Below, one piece after another: positions 9,510-12,102 of a stretch of DNA of 12,102 nt (within the stretch, counting starts at the first letter, position 1; each line of letters begins with the position of its first letter). A program made the translations under genes and the position numbers. The stretch comes from Tetmemena sp. SeJ-2015 (taxonomy: Eukaryota; Ciliophora; Spirotrichea; Sporadotrichida; Oxytrichidae), in contig JAJKFJ010024749.1 of NCBI GenBank assembly GCA_027382625.1, positions 1-12,102 on the forward strand. Reading direction: 5' to 3'. The notes under the pieces were generated by a model, which was not told the origin of the DNA, searched no databases, and saw only the letters and a program-made list of their open reading frames with translations.

Positions 9510-9559
9510 CGAAGATGAAAATATTCTATCATCAAGATTAACCTCCTCCTACAGCCATA

Positions 9560-9760
9560 TCAGTAGCAAAATAGTACTACTAATCTCCACTTCTTCACCT
9601 CCTATTACACTTCATCAAAGCTGTCATTCTCAGCCTTTTAACAGCTATCAGAATAGATAATATCTTACAGTGACAAGTCTTCTTGAGCGTCTAAGATTGA
9701 GTTTTGATAGGGGACAAAAATACCGGCTTCTACTTTTTATAAGAAATATGGATGACTGAC
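9560..9760 (-). pseudogene. Coding-like minus-strand fragment, 66 codons
   Basis: The frame is open on the minus strand between TGA 9763-9761 and TGA 9562-9560, with no ATG start, so it would be an internal fragment. The translation is acidic and well mixed: SHPYFLQKVEAGIFVPYQNS, then LDAQEDLSLQDIIYSDSCQ and NDSFDEVQQEVKKW. Beyond the stop, the same frame continues to about 9430 with more protein-like sequence (RHRLLAHTDEDIQD), interrupted by further TGAs and by the 9478 hairpin. Other minus-strand frames here, including one from 9383 to 9198, are also open. The CT bias on the plus strand from 9390 to 9720 supports minus-strand coding origin. No family recognised. Confidence 0.35.
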
Positions 9761-9763
9761 TCA

Positions 9764-10715
9764 ATTTAAGATTGCTTATATGCATTTAAGAGATTAAATT
9801 AATATTTATCAACAACATTCTCAACCCATAATAAGATTTGCTAGCCAGAACTTTTGTATTTTAACTTAATCATTTATTCAATAACAATCGTTATTGCTAC
9901 CATTCGTATGTTTTATTATGTAGCGGAGAATAAAACGCTCCCTAGCTACTATTATACTTCAAACAGGAAAATTAAATCTAAATTTTTATAATTCATTCCC
10001 TGGGCCCCCTTTGCATTTCTAACCCCTAAATAGTTTTTACTGCTTTTAATGATGGATTTCTAAGATACAAAGTTTGAAAATTTTGACCTGTTTATCTTCA
10101 TACTTTTTGCAAACCCAATTTTTAGACTATTTAAAGAGTAACAATTTTTCACTTAATTTAATCGTACTTAAGTCTCTTATTTAAGTTATCAAATGTTTCT
10201 TTAGCTTTATATTTTTAGCTATATTTTTTACTTAAGATAATTATTCTGGCAACTAAGATTTATTATGTAGTAAATTTTAAATTAAAAATATTTGAAATTT
10301 ATATATAGTTTTTATTTGGGTTTGAGTTAATTGGGTATCTGTATAAAAATAAAAATAATTTAAAAAATGGGTTGTTGAATCTCTTCCTCACTTTATAAGT
10401 TCTATCTATTTTATGCAAATTTTTTCTGGCTGTTACGAAGAGTCAGCCGCTATAAACTCATGCCAAAATTGGTATATTAGGTTTATAAAATGAGCATTAA
10501 CTTTGAAAAATATATATTTTCTTCATGAGACAAGATTTAGTTATATTAAATTCTATACAATTTTTGATAGATTTAATTAATTAAAAATTAATTATTTTTA
10601 TAAATAGTTTCATTGAAGGAGAGCATAAGAAGTTTCATATATTAAGACAATTTATAACTTAGAAATACATTTTAAATATGATTTTCCTCTGAGTAGATAA
10701 CTACCTTGATAGAAT
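9764..10715. other. Stretch without a convincing gene; small inverted repeats
   Basis: No frame stands out. Short inverted repeats occur at 9879-9896 (CAATAAC/GTTATTG, 4-base loop), 9910-9936 (GTTTTATT/AATAAAAC, 11-base loop) and 10574-10594 (AT-only, 9-bp arms). A C-rich patch (GGGCCCCC) lies near 10004. The first two inverted repeats sit within 60 bp of each other, but I cannot assign a role. Confidence 0.45.
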
Positions 10716-10941
10716 TCACCCAAGCTTTTTAAAACAATTTTATTAACTTATTTTAAAGAGATATCCTTTATTTTGAAGTAGATTTATCCAGTTGGGCAAT
10801 TAATAAGTTATATAAATTTTTTTAAAAATTTAAATCGATATAATAGCTCTGAATTTTGCATTATTTTCATTGAATTTATAACCTAACTGTATATAAAAAT
10901 TAGAATAAAAAATTCTAAAATTATTAATCTCTTTCTATCTT

Positions 10942-11020
<79 letters not shown>

Positions 11021-11300
11021 CTTATCGTATTTTTGGGTTTTTAATAATCCTGTATAACCTCGATGGGTATAATATTAGAGAAGCTCTTTCAAAGTTTCTG
11101 TGTCTCATGTCTACAGACGAGCTCGTCGCGTTTTTGAACCTGGCTATCAAGGGTAAAAAATCTGATGTTCTTAAAGATAGGTCAAATATGAGCTTGCTAT
11201 TCATATTAAAAAGAGCATTCTTGCCATTTTATTTAATGCAGTTTAATTGTTTCTCATAAGAATAAACTGAGATATTATTTCGCTTGCTAAAATAATTCAT
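10716..11300 (-). CDS. Candidate 194-residue protein reading through a GATA repeat
   Basis: On the minus strand ATG 11300 opens a frame to TGA 10718-10716; the frame is open upstream to 11534. The first part is well mixed and includes MNYFSKRNNISVYSYEKQL, SKLIFDLSLRTSDFLPLIAR and VDMRHRNFERASLILYPSRL. It then enters the 79-bp microsatellite, read as Asp-Arg-Gln-Ile repeats because TAG becomes Gln, and exits into low-complexity Ile/Asn/Phe sequence. GC is raised at 11080-11180. A real product may end before the repeat; the repeat simply lacks TGA in every frame. Upstream, a second minus-strand frame (from 11542) overlaps in another phase. No family recognised. Confidence 0.35.
10942..11020. 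repeat. TATC/GATA tetranucleotide microsatellite
   Basis: A perfect period-4 tract of 79 bp, about 19.75 copies of TCTA on the plus strand. It is preceded by degenerate CTTTCTATC units at about 10930-10941, which suggests growth from an older imperfect tract. Confidence 0.98.
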
Positions 11301-11748
11301 CCTAGGAAAAAAGGAGCGTAAGACTATATGATATATTTTGCTATAATCTTAACAAATTAAAATAAAAAATCTCTTAATAAGATTAAAATAAGACTTTCTA
11401 TTGATTTAATACCAAATTTCGTTGATGAGGATTTACTAAATATAATTATAAATAAAAATGAAATTATATAATATGCTACTGAAGTATCTAGTTTTAGCAT
11501 CAGGCGTGAATTTTGACAGCTATTGTTAAAATATTCATTCATTTAATTGTTTTCATAACTCTTATTTTATTATAACATAAATTTTGGAAAGTTTTAAGTT
11601 TAAATCTATCAATTTATTTTTATTTGAATAAACTTACTGAAATTATTAGAGAATAAAAAACTGTGTGGAGGCAAGTTATAATTTTGCTTATATTTATTGC
11701 TCTTTATAATTTTTCATTTTATAACTAGTAGAATTTTAAGAAAACTGA
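11301..11748. other. AT-rich stretch with overlapping minus-strand frames
   Basis: Two minus-strand frames overlap here. One is the N-terminal open extension of the 10716-11300 candidate. The other starts at ATG 11542 (MNEYFNNSCQNSRLMLKLD) and ends at a TGA near 11300. Neither is clearly better. The rest, toward 11748, is AT-rich without recognisable features. Confidence 0.35.
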
Positions 11749-11913
11749 GAACTATTTAATATTCAAGAAGGATTTGAGAAGAGAAAGGGTAAAGAAAGAA
11801 TAATCTATAGCCCAAGTCAATATTATATTAGCGATGAGAAAGCAGACAGTGACGCCAGAACTATTCTAGCTCATAGTTTTATTCAGGTTCCGAACTTTGA
11901 AGTCGACTGCTGA
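11749..11913 (+). pseudogene. GC-rich coding-like fragment beside the transposon end
   Basis: The frame is open between TGA 11746-11748 and TGA 11911-11913 (54 codons) and lacks an ATG. The translation is charged and well mixed: EGFEKRKGKERIIYSPSQYY, then SDEKADSDARTILAHSF and QVPNFEVDC. GC exceeds 40 percent at 11881-11940, among the highest in the window. Another frame is open from here to the window end but looks less natural. This is probably part of a gene or macronuclear-destined segment that ends near the transposon insertion. Function unknown. Confidence 0.35.
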
Positions 11914-11980
11914 AAGCTTAGTCTATTGCTCCTACTCAGAAATCAGTGCTGTTATTGGAGTCGGAGTGTTTCCCATTTAG

Positions 11981-11983
11981 AAT
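11981..11983. other. Likely AAT target site of the TBE-like insertion
   Basis: AAT directly precedes the telomeric repeat. From memory of the family, TBE elements duplicate a 3-bp AAT/ANT target. The second copy would lie beyond the right edge, so the duplication is not visible here. Confidence 0.55.
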
Positions 11984-12000
11984 CAAAACCCCAAAACCCC
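11984..12000 (+). repeat. Internal C4A4 telomere repeat, 17 bp
   Basis: CAAAACCCCAAAACCCC is an exact stretch of the spirotrich telomere repeat, oriented with the C-strand reading into the sequence on the right. This matches the 17-base telomeric terminus of TBE elements and places the element to the right of 11984. Confidence 0.95.
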
Positions 12001-12064
12001 ATAATATGATAAGAAAGTGAAAATAAGTTGTGTATAATTAATTTCTTTATTAATACTTATAATC

Positions 12065-12102
12065 ATGCTAAATTTTAACCCTAAACAGGCAATCTAAAGT
12101 CT
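12065..12102 (+). CDS. Possible start of a TBE-like ORF, partial
   Basis: ATG 12065 lies 81 bp inside the element, just past the expected end of a 78-bp terminal repeat. The 12 visible codons read MLNFNPKQAIQS, with one Gln from TAA. Too little remains to say which of the three TBE genes it would be, or whether it is intact. Confidence 0.35.

Larger units (their letters stand above)
11984..12102 (+). mobile_element. Left end of a TBE-like transposon, cut by the window edge
   Basis: TBE elements are germline-limited Tc1/mariner-type DNA transposons of Oxytricha and relatives, about 4 kb long. They have inverted terminal repeats of about 78 bp tipped with C4A4 sequence and carry three genes, including a DDE transposase of about 42 kDa. 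All copies are removed during macronuclear development. Here the AAT flank, the 17-bp telomeric tip and the C-strand orientation are directly visible. The terminal repeat should extend to about 12061. The opposite end, the transposase and the second target copy lie outside the window. Alternatives are an isolated telomeric insertion or a solo terminal repeat. Confidence 0.7.

Noticed and set aside
1757..11502. Shared word TAGTTTTAGCATCA near 1758 and 11488
   Set aside because: A single 14-base match with no flanking similarity is about what chance predicts at this composition.
11882..11902. tRNA-like B box (GGTTCCGAAC)
   Set aside because: It does not match GGTTCRANNCC, and no A box or cloverleaf can be formed upstream. 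No tRNA was found elsewhere either.
11984..12000. Telomerase RNA template (CAAAACCCC repeats)
   Set aside because: Spirotrich telomerase RNAs have a conserved UGUCA-like element just upstream of the template; none is present here. The AAT flank and tract length fit a TBE end better.
11984..12000. True chromosome end or macronuclear telomere
   Set aside because: Nearly 12 kb of ordinary sequence lies to the left and the sequence continues to the right, so the repeat is internal.

Overview
The window is very AT-rich, roughly three quarters A+T by eye, and is best read as germline (micronuclear) DNA of a spirotrichous ciliate related to Oxytricha or Stylonychia. The strongest evidence is at 11981-12000: the triplet AAT followed by CAAAACCCCAAAACCCC. 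This is the C4A4 telomere repeat of spirotrichs, in the 17-base form and with the AAT target that I recall for the left end of TBE (telomere-bearing element) transposons. DNA continues on both sides of it, so it is an internal repeat and not a chromosome end. Under the standard code no reading frame passes about 78 codons. If TAA and TAG are read as glutamine and only TGA as stop, as in these ciliates, frames of 100-270 codons open up.

I recognise no protein family with confidence. In DNA this AT-rich, a TGA is expected only about every 55 codons, so about 150 codons without TGA is not significant by length. The coding entries below are therefore candidates, chosen for open length, local GC content and how protein-like the translation looks. 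Several run into in-frame TGA codons or change frame, which fits decayed genes or gene pieces split by eliminated sequence.

Layout: 1-603 is AT-rich filler. 604-1648 has two weak broken frames. 2202-2630 has one open frame. 2935-3016 holds a small GC-rich island beside an AT palindrome. 3101-4904 is the densest coding-like zone on the plus strand, with three successive frames. 5238-5802 has two further short frames. 6076-7134 is a long frame with two internal TGAs. A divergent pair starts near 7680-7699. 8176-9559 is mostly AT-rich, with a weak frame and a perfect 13-bp hairpin. 9390-9760 is CT-rich on the plus strand, which suggests former coding on the minus strand. 9764-10715 shows no convincing gene. 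10716-11300 is a minus-strand frame that runs through a 79-bp TATC/GATA microsatellite. 11749-11980 is a GC-rich coding-like island that ends where the TBE-like element begins at 11984. The element runs off the right edge, and a possible first ORF starts at 12065.

Alternating GC-richer islands and very AT-rich spacers is what a ciliate germline locus, with macronuclear-destined segments between eliminated sequences, would look like. I could not establish segment boundaries or pointer repeats by eye. No rRNA, tRNA, CRISPR array or prokaryotic signal was seen.
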